Counted from the first letter of the stretch, positions 36,571 to 45,595 are shown. The stretch: DNA of 64,000 nt from VAZQ01 sp963725185 (GCA_963725185.1 CAVRXO010000006.1:620001-684000); one strand, 5' to 3'. Translations and numbers: made by a program. The notes: generated from the sequence alone by a model not told the origin.

Positions 36571-38008
36571 TCATTGGGCCTGCAGCATCGAAGGTGCCTG
36601 GACTTTCACGACCGGCGGCGGGTTCCATTTTCCGGTGAGGGATTCGGACTTCGGGCCATAAAGACGCATGGTCAGGTTGAATGCTCCCTTCGGCGCCGGC
36701 AGCCAGTTGGCTTCCTCGTCCTTGCCGGGGCTTTCGTTTTGGAAATAAAGGTCGAGCGACCCGTCCGCGTTGGTCTTGAACGGCATGTAGCTGCTGACCG
36801 CGAAACGATTGAGAACGTTGGCCACCTGGAAGCCTTCGCCATCGTAGAGGGTGATCGACCAGAAGGCGTTCACGGGCGGCGTGGCTCCCTTGTCGAAGTG
36901 GAGCGTGTATTTGCTCGCGCCGTCGAGCGGCTTGCCGGAGTCGTCGAACAGGTTCAGCGGATAGATCGCATCCTCCGGGAGGTTGGCGCCGAGGCCGACC
37001 TGCGAGACGATGGCGCGCTTCAAATAGTAGTTGCCATAGACGCCCATCGTGTCGGTGTTCATGGACCAGCCGTTCGCAATTCGGGCGACCGTTGGTATTT
37101 TCCACCGCATGAGTTGCCGCGCGGCCTCGGGGGCGCTTTCCAGCGCCTTCTTCACGACGAGGTCGAGCTTGTCGAAGTCGAGGCTCTTTCCCGGCTCGAT
37201 GCCGATCTTCTTCATCTGCGCGATGATCGGTTCATCCGTTATGTGGGGCGGGTGCAGCTTGAGGAGCTCGGCCGCGTAGGTGAAGTACTTGTCGGCCGGC
37301 ATGGTATCGACCTGGACCTTCGGCGGGGTCTTCATATCGACGCTCGGATCGATGCTCACAGTCACCGGCACCGGTGGCTTGCCCCAACCCGATAGCGGCG
37401 TGACCTTGTAGCCGGCCTGGATTTTATGCACCGCGTCGTAATCGGCCGGGCCGTCCGTCTTGGTACGGCCGATGATCCAGACATAGGGGGTCGGCGCGTT
37501 GATGCGAGTAAATCCCTCCGGAACCGCTCCGCTCCAGCCGGGCGGCGTCACGAGGAAGTTGCCTGCCTGGGTGCCGGTCGTCCTCCAGCCCGGCGACGCG
37601 AAGACGTCCGTCCACATGTCGAGCATCGGCAGGAGGTAAAATCGTCCGCCCGTGTCCGGCACGGAGACGATCTGCGGTTCCTTGGTGAGATCGAGCCACG
37701 CAATGGAATAGAGCGTATCGAAGTTGATCCGCACGACCACCTTCAAATCGGCAGGCGGAAACGCCGGAACGTTCACGAACATATTCATCGGGCCTTTGCC
37801 GAATTCTTTTCCCGCCTCGATATTTGTGGATTGCTTCCGCGTGATGTCCGCCGAGATGAGCGGATAGAAGTAGAGGTAGGCATCGACGCCGATGGCATGC
37901 GCCGCCTCCTCGGTGATCGCCGGCGAGGGACTCTGCGCCATCGCTGTTGGCGTAAGTGCTGGGCCGATGAGAAGACTTCAACGTGAGTGCAACCGCGCTT
38001 CTATACAT
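36571..38008 (-). pseudogene. DUF1254/DUF1214 exported protein, frameshift in signal peptide
   Basis: The 456-codon frame from 37941 (MAQSPSPAITEEAAHAIG) holds an N-terminal DUF1254 domain (YLYFYPLISADITR, FVNVPAFPPADLK) and a C-terminal DUF1214 domain (FWSITLYDGEGF, NRFAVSSYM, GKDEEANWLPAPKG). Upstream, ATG 38006-38008 opens MYRSAVALTL, and a different frame supplies LLIGPALTPTAMAQ, together a normal signal peptide ending at AMA. One base near 37975 is therefore wrong or mutated. The mature domain is intact and could be made from 37941 without export. A dyad operator lies 95 bp upstream. Confidence 0.82.
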
Positions 38009-38102
38009 GTCACGCTCCTGACGGCACGCCGCAACCTGAAAACGTGGCGGCGAGACTCACCCGGGAGGCTATCAATCCTGACCGCGGAATGGCCCGGGCG
38101 AT

Positions 38103-38120
38103 ATTGTCATTTGGTACATT
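38103..38120 (+). promoter_or_regulatory. 18-bp dyad operator, DUF1254 gene
   Basis: ATTGTCATTTGGTACATT, two mismatches from the 35207 copy; 95 bp upstream of the DUF1254 start. Confidence 0.6.
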
Positions 38121-38155
38121 ATAAGATCCTTTCCCCGCTATTGATCCGTTGATAC

Positions 38156-38269
38156 TCAATCGCCAAAGGCGGCGCGAGCAAGCGTCGATAGCCCGAAGAG
38201 GTTTGTCAGCGAACCGACACCCGGAAGCCTTTCCAAATTGGGAATTCGAAGGCCGACACGGACAATCAT
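38156..38269 (-). CDS. small ORF behind a dyad copy, 37 residues
   Basis: MIVRVGLRIPNLERLPGV to GFAARAL-type end (SLTNLFGLSTLARAAFGD). GGAG lies just upstream of the ATG and a dyad copy 25 bp upstream. No family recognised. It may be a real micropeptide or the stump of a deleted target gene. Confidence 0.3.
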   Translation of the reverse strand: MIVRVGLRIPNLERLPGVGSLTNLFGLSTLARAAFGD

Positions 38270-38293
38270 GACTCCGGCTTTCCCTTCGACGAT

Positions 38294-38311
38294 ATTGTCC
38301 TTAGGTACAGT
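38294..38311 (+). promoter_or_regulatory. 18-bp dyad operator copy
   Basis: ATTGTCCTTAGGTACAGT; the adjacent minus-strand gene is only a 37-codon ORF. Confidence 0.55.
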
Positions 38312-38451
38312 ATGCCGACGTCCCTTCCCCCGGGAGCGAGCGCTGCAACCGACGCAATAGCTTTGGTTAACCCGCAATTGGCCCACCGCGATATCAAAGG
38401 GTCCCATTCGAAGCATGGTGGTGAGCGCACCATCAATATTACAGGCCGCCA

Positions 38452-38892
38452 CTAGCAGGCGTCGACACTGACGATCGTGCCATCTTGACGGTATCGCACC
38501 GAAGGGCACTTATCGACACTGGTCGAAATTTCCGGCTGCCCTTTGCGCAGCGCTCTCACGTCTCGATTCATCTCAAGGCACGTGAGCCATTCGATATAGC
38601 CTGGCGTATATTCCTTCGGCTGAATACACACAGCTTTGTCGGAAGCCGGGTACCTCGCCCAATCCTTCTCAAGTAGCTTACGCGCGTCATTCTCGTCGCT
38701 GATGCAGGTACCGAGGTCGTCGGAGGTGACGCCGGTCGCGGCCGCGGTTGCCATTTGGGAGGCGCGGCAGGCACTTTCGACGTTAAGCTTGGGAAGACCG
38801 CGGTCCTTCGCGAGAGCTGTTGAAGCCCCGGCAAGAACGGCGGCGACCAAGATGATGCCGTTCGATTTTGTAAACACGGAGCCGATCTCCAT
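38452..38892 (-). CDS. secreted Cys-containing protein
   Basis: 146 residues: signal peptide (about 1-28, ending TALA), then a mature part with six cysteines in a pattern (ACRAS, TCISD, VCIQP, TCLEM, KCPSV, final C) seen in small periplasmic proteins of Bradyrhizobium-like bacteria. No known fold can be named. Intact. A dyad operator copy lies 211 bp upstream, with no other gene between, so this is a probable regulon member. Confidence 0.75.
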   Translation of the reverse strand: MEIGSVFTKSNGIILVAAVLAGASTALAKDRGLPKLNVESACRASQMATAAATGVTSDDLGTCISDENDARKLLEKDWARYPASDKAVCIQPKEYTPGYIEWLTCLEMNRDVRALRKGQPEISTSVDKCPSVRYRQDGTIVSVDAC

Positions 38893-39102
38893 CGCAAGCT
38901 TGAGCCATGAAAGAGACCGGCGCTGTTGGCCCGGCTCAAGCCGTTGGGGCTAAGAAAGGACCGAGGTAAGACGGTTTGGCAACTTTAACGAATGCCAAGC
39001 AAATCGACGCGACTCAATCCACTTGACATCGCCCAGCCGGCTCTCACCGGAACGGCCAAAACAGCACACCCTCCGGCGTACGCCGGGACCGCCCCAGTTG
39101 AT

Positions 39103-39120
39103 ATTGTCCTTTGGTACAGT
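39103..39120 (+). promoter_or_regulatory. 18-bp dyad operator, Cys-containing secreted protein
   Basis: ATTGTCCTTTGGTACAGT, one mismatch from the 35207 copy. Confidence 0.6.
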
Positions 39121-39173
39121 ACGACACTCATCACGTTCCTGCCTTTCCCTGAATGACCGATGTCGACACGGCT

Positions 39174-39935
39174 TCAGGCGCCCAGGGGTGCAAGGGCGTT
39201 GCGCAGCGGCGCGCTGGATATCATCATGAGGCCCGTGAACGGCTGGCTAAGCTCAAGGATCAGGAAGATCGCGGCCGACGCCGAAAGCGCAAAAAGGCCA
39301 AGCGCGGAAATCACTGTCGTATTACTATCGGCGAACAGGCTGAAGCTCGCAAAAATGATGGTCAGCCAAGAAATCAGTATCACAAGAAAGGGCATGGGGA
39401 TCGAGCCGCCTGCCTGGACGAACAGCAGCAGGCGCGCTTTTGCCACGTCGTTGCCGGCGTCTATGGCCCTGACTTGGAGAGAACGTTGGGCCTCGTTCTG
39501 CGGCGATAGTTTCAGGATCTCATCGTAGAATGACAGTGACGCGGCGCTCGCTCCGAATGCTTCCGCCTTCCCGGAATCCGAACCGTTCTCGCGCCAAATC
39601 CGGTCGGCCAGCGTGGTGACCGCGCGCCGCAGCAGATTGCGGAGGGGGCCGGTCTCGGGCCCGTACTGCGCAAGGGTGACGTCGAGCAGAGCGATATTGG
39701 CGGTCAACTGCCTGACTTGACCGCTTTGGGTTTCATACGTGCTGTTTGCCGAAGCGATCAGCAACCCGAGCACGAGAGCAGCCATCGTCCCGATCAGCCC
39801 TGTCCCCAGCCTCACGACATCCTTTGTATCGCCGCTGAGATGATGCCCTGGCAGTCTCTTGCGAAGAAACATGCCCAGAAACGCGCCGCCAAAGACGCAT
39901 GCAAACGCGATCAAAGACAACGATATGGGACTCAT
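39174..39935 (-). CDS. DUF4239 (bestrophin-like) membrane protein
   Basis: 253 residues with two membrane helices near the N-terminus (about 4-23 and 43-63), a soluble middle helical segment, and two at the C-terminus (about 178-200 and 208-230). The order and the conserved TGLIGTMAALVLGLL, YGPET and FASFSLFA stretches match DUF4239, a bestrophin-like family possibly forming ion channels. Intact. No dyad copy is evident upstream. Confidence 0.75.
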   Translation of the reverse strand: MSPISLSLIAFACVFGGAFLGMFLRKRLPGHHLSGDTKDVVRLGTGLIGTMAALVLGLLIASANSTYETQSGQVRQLTANIALLDVTLAQYGPETGPLRNLLRRAVTTLADRIWRENGSDSGKAEAFGASAASLSFYDEILKLSPQNEAQRSLQVRAIDAGNDVAKARLLLFVQAGGSIPMPFLVILISWLTIIFASFSLFADSNTTVISALGLFALSASAAIFLILELSQPFTGLMMISSAPLRNALAPLGA

Positions 39936-40018
39936 GATTCATTTCTGATCTTCCGCAGACCGCTTCGGAGCCGCTGCCTCTCGGGAAGCCACTCTTGATG
40001 ATCGCGGATCATGGAGCG

Positions 40019-41131
40019 TCACGATCGCGCCACGGCGTGGTCGTCGATCGCTTTTGAACCCGCGCGCATGCGCGCTTGTCTGCTCGCGATTTCCGCAGGG
40101 CGCCGGGCGCGATTGATGCTCCCAAGGGGCATGCTGTCAGGTGTCGAGTTTCCAGTGACATCGATGTAGGTTGCATCGGCGGCGTCCGGCCGAAGTTGCT
40201 GACTTCGATAGGAGGGTAAGCCGCGCGACCGTGTGGAAAGGTGCTTCCGCTTCGTTCCACTCGACACTTGCGTTTTCGATCCAGAAGTTCGGCGTCCCGA
40301 CTGCTTGCCCCAATAGGTCATCCTCTCGGCGTCGAGGAACTGAAGCCCAAAGTCGAAGCCGCTCATCTTGCCGTCTTCATTGAGATGCCGGATCAGTTCG
40401 TCCTGCAGGCCGTTCGGGTTACCTCTTTGCAGAGGAGCGGCCGGATTGTCCGGGGATGGCGTGGCCGAATGCTTCACGACGTCGATCGGGCCCGTGACGA
40501 AACGGTACGGTGCTCCAATAGCGCAGTTGCTGATAGGGCTTGATCGTCTGGCGTGCCTGCAATTGCGCCAGCACGAGGGTCCTCAGCACTCTCAACTTGT
40601 CCTTGAACGACAGGGACCACAGGCCGGCGGCCGGGCTCGGATGCCGTCAGCAACTTCATGATCGCCAGAAATGCAGGCGAGTCGTTTATGGGCAGAGTCG
40701 TCGCGTTTTGCAGGGAGAAATCCTGCCGACCAGCGGTGGGGTCAGAATCGGCTGCGCCATCCCGAGTGAGGTCGACCGAGAAGGACAGTGATCGCACGTC
40801 GGCCTTGAAATCGGAGTTTTTATTCGGGTCCGCGTTCGCGAACCGCACGATAGCGGGATAAACGCCAGGCGTTGCGAAAATCCCCTTCGCGAGCCGCGCC
40901 GCCAGCCGGCGGTCGCGTCCAGCAGTGACGTCAAATACTTCGAATTGGGCTCGGACGCAGACACCCTTCACGTGAGTTCCACGACCGAGCGGCCGGTGTT
41001 GTTGCGGCGGCAGCATTCGCCTGCATCAGGAGGCTTTCTCGACGATCTCTTCGATGTCAGACTGTTCCCTCGCCGAGATTTCGCTCAGCATCGCTACCGG
41101 TCACTCCGAACCATCTGGTCAGGAACAGCAT
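40019..41131 (-). pseudogene. catalase-like heme protein, multiple frameshifts
   Basis: ATG 41129-41131 (after GGAGG) opens MLFLTRWFGVTGSDAERNLG, and pieces in all three frames give, in order, EEIVEKAS, THVKGVCVRAQFEVFD, LAKGIFATPGVYPAIVRFANAD, DFSLQNATTLPIND, LRVLRTLVLAQLQARQTIKPYQQLRYW, then GNPNGLQDELIRHLNEDG and a C-terminal MPLGSINRARR. This is the order of the catalase-related (SrpA-like) proteins of about 370 residues. At least four frame changes are needed, more than in any neighbour, so it is probably dead. Downstream of the DyP peroxidase. Confidence 0.75.
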
Positions 41132-41148
41132 GGGGCCCTCCTCACAAC

Positions 41149-42702
41149 TCATCCCAGTCCGGAGATGAATTTGATCGCGGTGATGCTTGGCAGAAAGCAG
41201 TAGGCGGCGGCTTTCGTCGTGATGAAGCTTGAGAACCCCGTGATCTTGATCGGGGGCGCACCATTCGCCTGCGGAATCACGAAAATGCTTTCCGCCGGGT
41301 CTTGCGTGCCGATCATGGGATCCTTCGATTTCGGGTGCAGCCTGACCGCTCCGGCGAATTCGCTGTCGTTGACCCATTGGCCCAGCACGAACTCATATTG
41401 ATTCTCGATGCTCGAGTTGATGAAATAGCCGAGAAGCCCGCGCTCGATGCCGTCGTAGGGTTGCGTCGGATCATAGGCCGGCCCGTACGGCATGCCGCGA
41501 CGGATCAGCCGGTGCGTATTGTTGCTGCCACCGGGCTGGCCCTGGCCCGTGACCGGCTGGCCTCGCGGATTGATGCGGCGCATGTGCGCGCCGACGGGAC
41601 AGCGCAGTCCCTTCGGATCGCCCGACCCATCGGCGTTCACGTATTCGAAGTTGTTCAGCTGCTCGGGCGAAATCCCGCCCGGAGGGCTGTCGGTTTCCGG
41701 CGACAACGCGAGCGGAACGCCGTTGCGCCACCGTCCGCACATCTTGGCGGCAAGCAGTTCGGGATCGATCTTGTCCTTGTTCGATTGCAGGAAATTCTCG
41801 AATCCGACAACGTCGGTCTCGATCATCTTGAAGACAGCAAAGCTGCCGTTCAGACCGAGCTCTCGAGGCTCCGGCACGAAGTAGTTCTCAGCCTCGTCCT
41901 GCAAGACGAAGAGCCAGGGTTCGCACGGCTGCTGGTGATCCGGCGGATATCGTTCCGGACCGCCGCGAATGGTGGTCATGCTGATGCCGTCGGTGTAACC
42001 GAAATGAACCTTGGAGGTGGGGACGGGCTTGCCATCCTTCATCTCCATCAACGCCATCCCGTCGCCACGCCAGATCTCCCGAAAGGCATCGCCTTCGGCA
42101 AACAGGGCGGAGAGCCGGTCGCTATAGGTCGTCATCGCCTCCGGGCTGATGGCGTGCAGCGTCACCAGGACGTGATCGCTTCCCTTGCCAAAGCCGCCGA
42201 TCCAGTTCTGCGGCGCACTTGCACCGGTATCGCCCACCAATTTCGCTCGTTCGGCGGCCCCGGCGGTGAACGCGCCGAACGACTTGAACGAGATCGTCGG
42301 GACGCGATCCTTGATCTCCAACGCGATCAGTCCGGGCCAGGTGATGCCCAGGTTGAGGCAATAGTCGGGCTTGCGGCGCGGGGCATCGGCCGGATTGTCT
42401 CCGGGTCCCGGCTCGAACCCGACGTGCCAGTCTTCGGCAGTGGTGATCTGCGGCGCGTCGGACTCGTCGCCGCTGACGAGCCGTCCGAGCAGCTTGCGTG
42501 CCGCGGCGGGGACGCCCACCGTCAGCAGGAAATGCCGCACCATCGGCATCCTGTAACCGCGGAGGATGAACCCCTGAATATCGCCGAGATCGAGGGTGGT
42601 CGTCGGCCGGGAAGCCGCAGGCCCGCCGCGACCGAACAGGCGGCCGAAGAACCCCACGCTTTCCGTTGCCCGTGCCGCGGCTGACGTGTTGCCCTGGTTC
42701 AC
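41149..42702 (-). CDS. DyP-type heme peroxidase
   Basis: 517 residues from GTG 42700-42702, which has GGGAG seven bases upstream. Distal-heme GYTDGIS (the GxxDG motif), proximal His in CPVGAHMRRINPR, and the Arg of HRLIRRGMPYG are all present; FGRLFGRGG begins an unstructured lead without a signal peptide. DyP peroxidases oxidise dyes and lignin-like compounds with peroxide. The upstream genes at 42735 and 43172 encode two related small proteins, and the catalase-like gene follows, giving a peroxide-linked operon. Confidence 0.9.
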   Translation of the reverse strand: MNQGNTSAAARATESVGFFGRLFGRGGPAASRPTTTLDLGDIQGFILRGYRMPMVRHFLLTVGVPAAARKLLGRLVSGDESDAPQITTAEDWHVGFEPGPGDNPADAPRRKPDYCLNLGITWPGLIALEIKDRVPTISFKSFGAFTAGAAERAKLVGDTGASAPQNWIGGFGKGSDHVLVTLHAISPEAMTTYSDRLSALFAEGDAFREIWRGDGMALMEMKDGKPVPTSKVHFGYTDGISMTTIRGGPERYPPDHQQPCEPWLFVLQDEAENYFVPEPRELGLNGSFAVFKMIETDVVGFENFLQSNKDKIDPELLAAKMCGRWRNGVPLALSPETDSPPGGISPEQLNNFEYVNADGSGDPKGLRCPVGAHMRRINPRGQPVTGQGQPGGSNNTHRLIRRGMPYGPAYDPTQPYDGIERGLLGYFINSSIENQYEFVLGQWVNDSEFAGAVRLHPKSKDPMIGTQDPAESIFVIPQANGAPPIKITGFSSFITTKAAAYCFLPSITAIKFISGLG

Positions 42703-42734
42703 CGCCGATCTCCCACCTGATTCCGGGCTCGCGC

Positions 42735-43175
42735 CTATGCGGCCGCAGCCCCGGAGCGACGGATGCCTCGATCCGAGCCTGATTGTGACTTGCTGTCGGC
42801 GATCAGGGCATGGATGTCCTGAACCGACAGGCCCGGATAGGCCTGGTAGAACCCGATCGGAGCGCGGTTTGCTCCCGCCGCGAAGTCGATGAACTCCTGC
42901 AGGTGCTTTCTGCACGGCGACGGTGGCGGGTTCTTGGTGAACTTGAATATGAGATCGAAGACCTCTCCGATGTTCTTGGTGAAGTCGGCGATGTACTTGT
43001 CGAAGGAGCCGTCGTAGACGGTAAAGAAACCAATCTGGTTGTCCTCCAGCGGCACGAACTGTGCGAAGTGAGGTGTGCCGACCTTGTCCAGGTCTTTCGT
43101 CGTCCCACGACCGCGCGCGCGCAGGATCAGTTGAACCTCGACGAATGCAAGTTTCGATTTGATGGGCAGGATCAC
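42735..43175 (-). CDS. DyP-associated small protein B
   Basis: 146 residues from GTG 43173-43175, whose last two bases lie in the TGA of the preceding gene (GTGA overlap). THFAQF-type start of strand followed by FFTVYDGSFDKYIADFTKNIGEVFDLIFKF, NPPPSP, and IGFYQAYPGLSVQDI. The same order occurs in protein A upstream, so the two are paralogues of one domain. I do not know its function; its position before a DyP peroxidase suggests a substrate-binding or partner role. Confidence 0.7.
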   Translation of the reverse strand: MILPIKSKLAFVEVQLILRARGRGTTKDLDKVGTPHFAQFVPLEDNQIGFFTVYDGSFDKYIADFTKNIGEVFDLIFKFTKNPPPSPCRKHLQEFIDFAAGANRAPIGFYQAYPGLSVQDIHALIADSKSQSGSDRGIRRSGAAAA

Positions 43176-43618
43176 CAGAAATGGATGTAGTTCGCCTGCA
43201 CCACTCGACGTCTGCGGCGGACGCCAAGGCCTTGATCTCCTTGGCGGTCACGTCCGGGTAGGCGGTGTAGAGATTCACCGCATGGAGAAGATGCGCCGCG
43301 GTCCATTCGACGAAAGCGTCTGCGTTGTCGGCGACCGGAGTGGGCGGCGGATTGTCCACATGCTGGAAGATTGCATCGAATACCGGTCCTGCGCGCTTGG
43401 CCAGATCGGCCATGAGCTGACCGAATTCGCCGTCGAAGTCGCCAAGAAATAGCAGGGTCTTGTCGCTCAGCACCGTGAAGCGCGAGTAGTGAACCGTGCC
43501 GATAGCATCCTCCGCCCGGAATAGCCCGGGCATCAGAGGTGGAAGCTGTTGCGCCAGCGCCTTGGCGTCAGCAGGTGATCTTCAAGGGAAAGCTGAGGGT
43601 GAAATGATTCTGGCTCAT
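43172..43618 (-). pseudogene. DyP-associated small protein A, two frameshifts
   Basis: ATG 43616-43618 (GGGAG upstream) opens MSQNHFTLSFPLKIT; a break near 43577 is followed by ADAKALAQQLPPLMPGLF, the body (LLFLGDFDGEFGQLMADLAKRAGPVFDAIFQHV, NPPPTP, NLYTAYPDVTAKEI), and a second break near 43190 before VVQANYIHFW and stop. The domain matches protein B (shared phenylalanine-rich strand, NPPP, AYPxxxxxxI). First gene of the peroxidase operon. Single-base breaks, so possibly an assembly problem. Confidence 0.7.
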
Positions 43619-43658
43619 CACGTCATCTCCCTCGTCCGCGGGTGTTCCTCCGGCTCGG

Positions 43659-43937
43659 TCAAGAACCGTGCACGCTTCGCGTCGTCCTGATTATCGGTCG
43701 GACAGTGATAGTGACCCGGCCATGTTGATGACCGGAATAGGTATAGCTGAGGTGAGGGGAGCAATTGCCGCGCTGATCGCAGATCGGGTAACCAAACAAG
43801 CCTGGTCGAATATATGAGAAGTCGTATGGTCCATAGTAATGCCAATAGTCACAGTGGGGAGAACAGTCCTCTGCCAGAACGGTACCTGATCCAATGAGGA
43901 AGAGGATGAGATTGGCGACTGCAAACACTCTCAGCAT
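43659..43937 (-). CDS. small secreted Tyr/His/Cys-rich protein
   Basis: 92 residues with a signal peptide (about 1-22) and a mature part with four cysteines (CSPHCDYWHYYGPYD, ICDQRGNCSPHLSY). No family recognised. Intact, and located 40 bp upstream of the peroxidase operon on the same strand. Confidence 0.6.
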   Translation of the reverse strand: MLRVFAVANLILFLIGSGTVLAEDCSPHCDYWHYYGPYDFSYIRPGLFGYPICDQRGNCSPHLSYTYSGHQHGRVTITVRPIIRTTRSVHGS

Positions 43938-44037
43938 GTGGCCCTCAGATTTGGCGCTTTCCGGTCAAGAACCGTGCATCTGAACCCGAGCTGTGGTGGA
44001 CAATCCAGGTCCTTCGCTGCCCAGCATTCGGCCGGAC

Positions 44038-44403
44038 CTATTGCCTTCGACGGAGAGGCGGTGGTGGTGGCGCCGGCGGCGGTATTTCCGGCGCGCGCTG
44101 CCAGATCGTTCCGCGGTCGAATTGAAGCGTGAAACCGTCGGGCGAATAGATGGCGCCTGCGTTCGCGGTTTCGACCCAGATGCGGCCCGGATAGTCGACC
44201 CAAGCCCGCGACGGTATTCCGGCGTCGCTCACCATGTTGAGCTGCCAGCCATTTTGCGTGATGAAGGCAATACCGCCAGGCGGGCCGATGCACAACGCCA
44301 CGCATTGCCATCGGCCGGTCAAGTTCACGCCCTGCGCCGATGCGTCGGTTGCCGCCAAGGTTCCCATCAGGGCAACCGCGCCCAACACCGCTTTCATTGC
44401 CAT
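44038..44403 (-). CDS. secreted protein, lipocalin-like size, unknown
   Basis: 121 residues: signal peptide (about 1-23, ending ASA), then a small beta-rich domain (LTGRWQCVALCIGPPGGIAFITQNGWQLNMVSD) with two cysteines and a Pro-rich tail. GGAGG is nine bases before ATG 44401-44403, which I prefer to the ATG at 44445. A domain for binding or scavenging is possible, but nothing is recognised. Confidence 0.65.
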   Translation of the reverse strand: MAMKAVLGAVALMGTLAATDASAQGVNLTGRWQCVALCIGPPGGIAFITQNGWQLNMVSDAGIPSRAWVDYPGRIWVETANAGAIYSPDGFTLQFDRGTIWQRAPEIPPPAPPPPPLRRRQ

Positions 44404-44441
44404 ATCGCCTTGACCTCCAATTGTTTCGCCGACAGGTTCTT

Positions 44442-44707
44442 TCACGAGCCATTGAAGATCGGCGGATTATTTCCGTCGTTATGCGCCATCGTGACGCCGG
44501 TTCGCGTACCCGCGCGGCGATCGAGCTGCCGGGCCCTTCCGGATGCCGCCAATCCGCGTCGGGAACGTACTCCCACCATTCGCCTGTGCCATGTCGGCTG
44601 TATTTGTAGGCATCGAGGCACGCATAAGCATCAGGGCTCGTTCCCTCGAATGCAAGTTCGCGACCGCGGTAGAGAGCGCGGGGTGATTGCACTATTCGGG
44701 TAGGCAC
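44442..44707 (-). pseudogene. formylglycine-generating enzyme (FGE/SUMF1-like) remnant
   Basis: From ATG 44705-44707 the frame reads YACLDAYKYS then GEWWEYVPDADWRHPEGPGSSI, which is the substrate-cleft segment of formylglycine-generating enzymes. After it the frame slips (a second frame gives TGVTMAHND) and a stop follows at 44442-44444. The catalytic Cys pair and the C-terminal lectin-like fold are absent. A dyad operator copy lies 68 bp upstream, as for the sulfatase. Confidence 0.6.
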
Positions 44708-44774
44708 CCGGAATTAATTAGATGCCAACGCGACATTTAATGCTTAGGTTTGCCACTAGGCTCACGAGAGCGAT

Positions 44775-44792
44775 ATTGTCCTTTGGTGCAAT
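44775..44792 (+). promoter_or_regulatory. 18-bp dyad operator, FGE remnant
   Basis: ATTGTCCTTTGGTGCAAT, one mismatch from the 35207 copy; 68 bp upstream of the FGE remnant. Confidence 0.6.
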
Positions 44793-45012
44793 ACAATGAC
44801 AACGACAGGGACGTCGGGTGCGTGAGAGCCCGCGTTAACGCCCTCGATTTGCTGACGGTCTGATTTCGTCCCGCGCAACCGCGACGGATGGAGTCTTGCT
44901 GCCCTTAAGGACAATAGATTGACGCGATGGCAGCGCGGATGATGGTCTTCGGCTGGAAACAGTCTTGACCTCGGCGGACCCTAATCCGCCAGCACGCTTG
45001 AAAGGAAACGCC

Positions 45013-45336
45013 ATGTCGTCTCGGTTCATGACTTCGATTGCCGTAGTCGCCGTTCTCGCCACCACCTTTATTTCGACCGAAGCCTCGGCAAGGCGAGGCG
45101 TAGGCGGCGTTCGCGCAGGAGGCGCCGTTGGCGTCGGAGGCGTCTACCGCGGGGGCGCCTATCGTGGGGGCGCCTATCGCGGTGGCGCCTATCGTGGTGG
45201 CGTCTACCGTGGAGCCTACGTCGGCCGTGGCGTGGGTGTGGGATTGGGCGCCGCCGCCGTCGGTGCGGCGGTGGCGGCACCATACTACTACGGCAGGCCT
45301 GCGTGTGGATATTACCCCTACCCGCCGTGCTACTAA
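45013..45336 (+). CDS. Gly/Tyr-rich repeat protein, exported
   Basis: 107 residues from ATG 45013 (AAAGGAAA upstream). Signal peptide (about 1-28, ending ASA), then a Gly/Arg/Val lead, five-residue repeats of the form (A/V)YRGG repeated about five times, and a Pro/Tyr/Cys C-terminus (YYYGRPACGYYPYPPCY). The repeat at the DNA level is a near-15-bp unit (about 45147-45216), so copy number can slip. Similar RGG-type repeat proteins occur in this order; role unknown, possibly cell-surface. Confidence 0.7.
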   Translation: MSSRFMTSIAVVAVLATTFISTEASARRGVGGVRAGGAVGVGGVYRGGAYRGGAYRGGAYRGGVYRGAYVGRGVGVGLGAAAVGAAVAAPYYYGRPACGYYPYPPCY

Positions 45337-45595
45337 CAGCAATTCAAGCGCACGAGTGGGTGCGTGTTAAAAGCCCGCCAAGGATCGGCAGTCCACCACG
45401 ACCCATTGGACGATGCCCCTCCGATGTTGGCGCCGACATACCAGCCTGACCAATTGTAGGCGGGTGGCGCCATCGGCACTTTGTGAATTAGAGCTTTGAC
45501 GCGCATGTCTGCTGCCGAGGCGAGCTGAACCAGGCCAAGGCTGAAAATTGCCAACGTCGCCAAAGCGAGGACGGCGCGTCTTATTTTGAACCCAT
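45333..45595 (-). pseudogene. outer-membrane beta-barrel protein, N-terminal stump
   Basis: ATG 45593-45595 opens MGSK; after an AAAA run a one-base shift gives the rest of a signal peptide (RRAVLALATLAIFSLGLVQLASAAD) and YNWSGWYVGANIGG, the opening beta strand of Bradyrhizobium-type porin-like proteins. The frame ends about 75 codons later, after roughly one third of the usual length. Convergent with the Gly-rich gene. Confidence 0.65.

Noticed and set aside
38270..38509. 5' extension of the 38156 frame (to 38509)
   Set aside because: Overlaps the dyad and the 3' end of the Cys-protein gene, with no homology.
43931..44707. Full 258-codon minus frame as one gene
   Set aside because: Only its first ~63 codons resemble FGE; the rest is out of frame with the real gene at 44038-44403.
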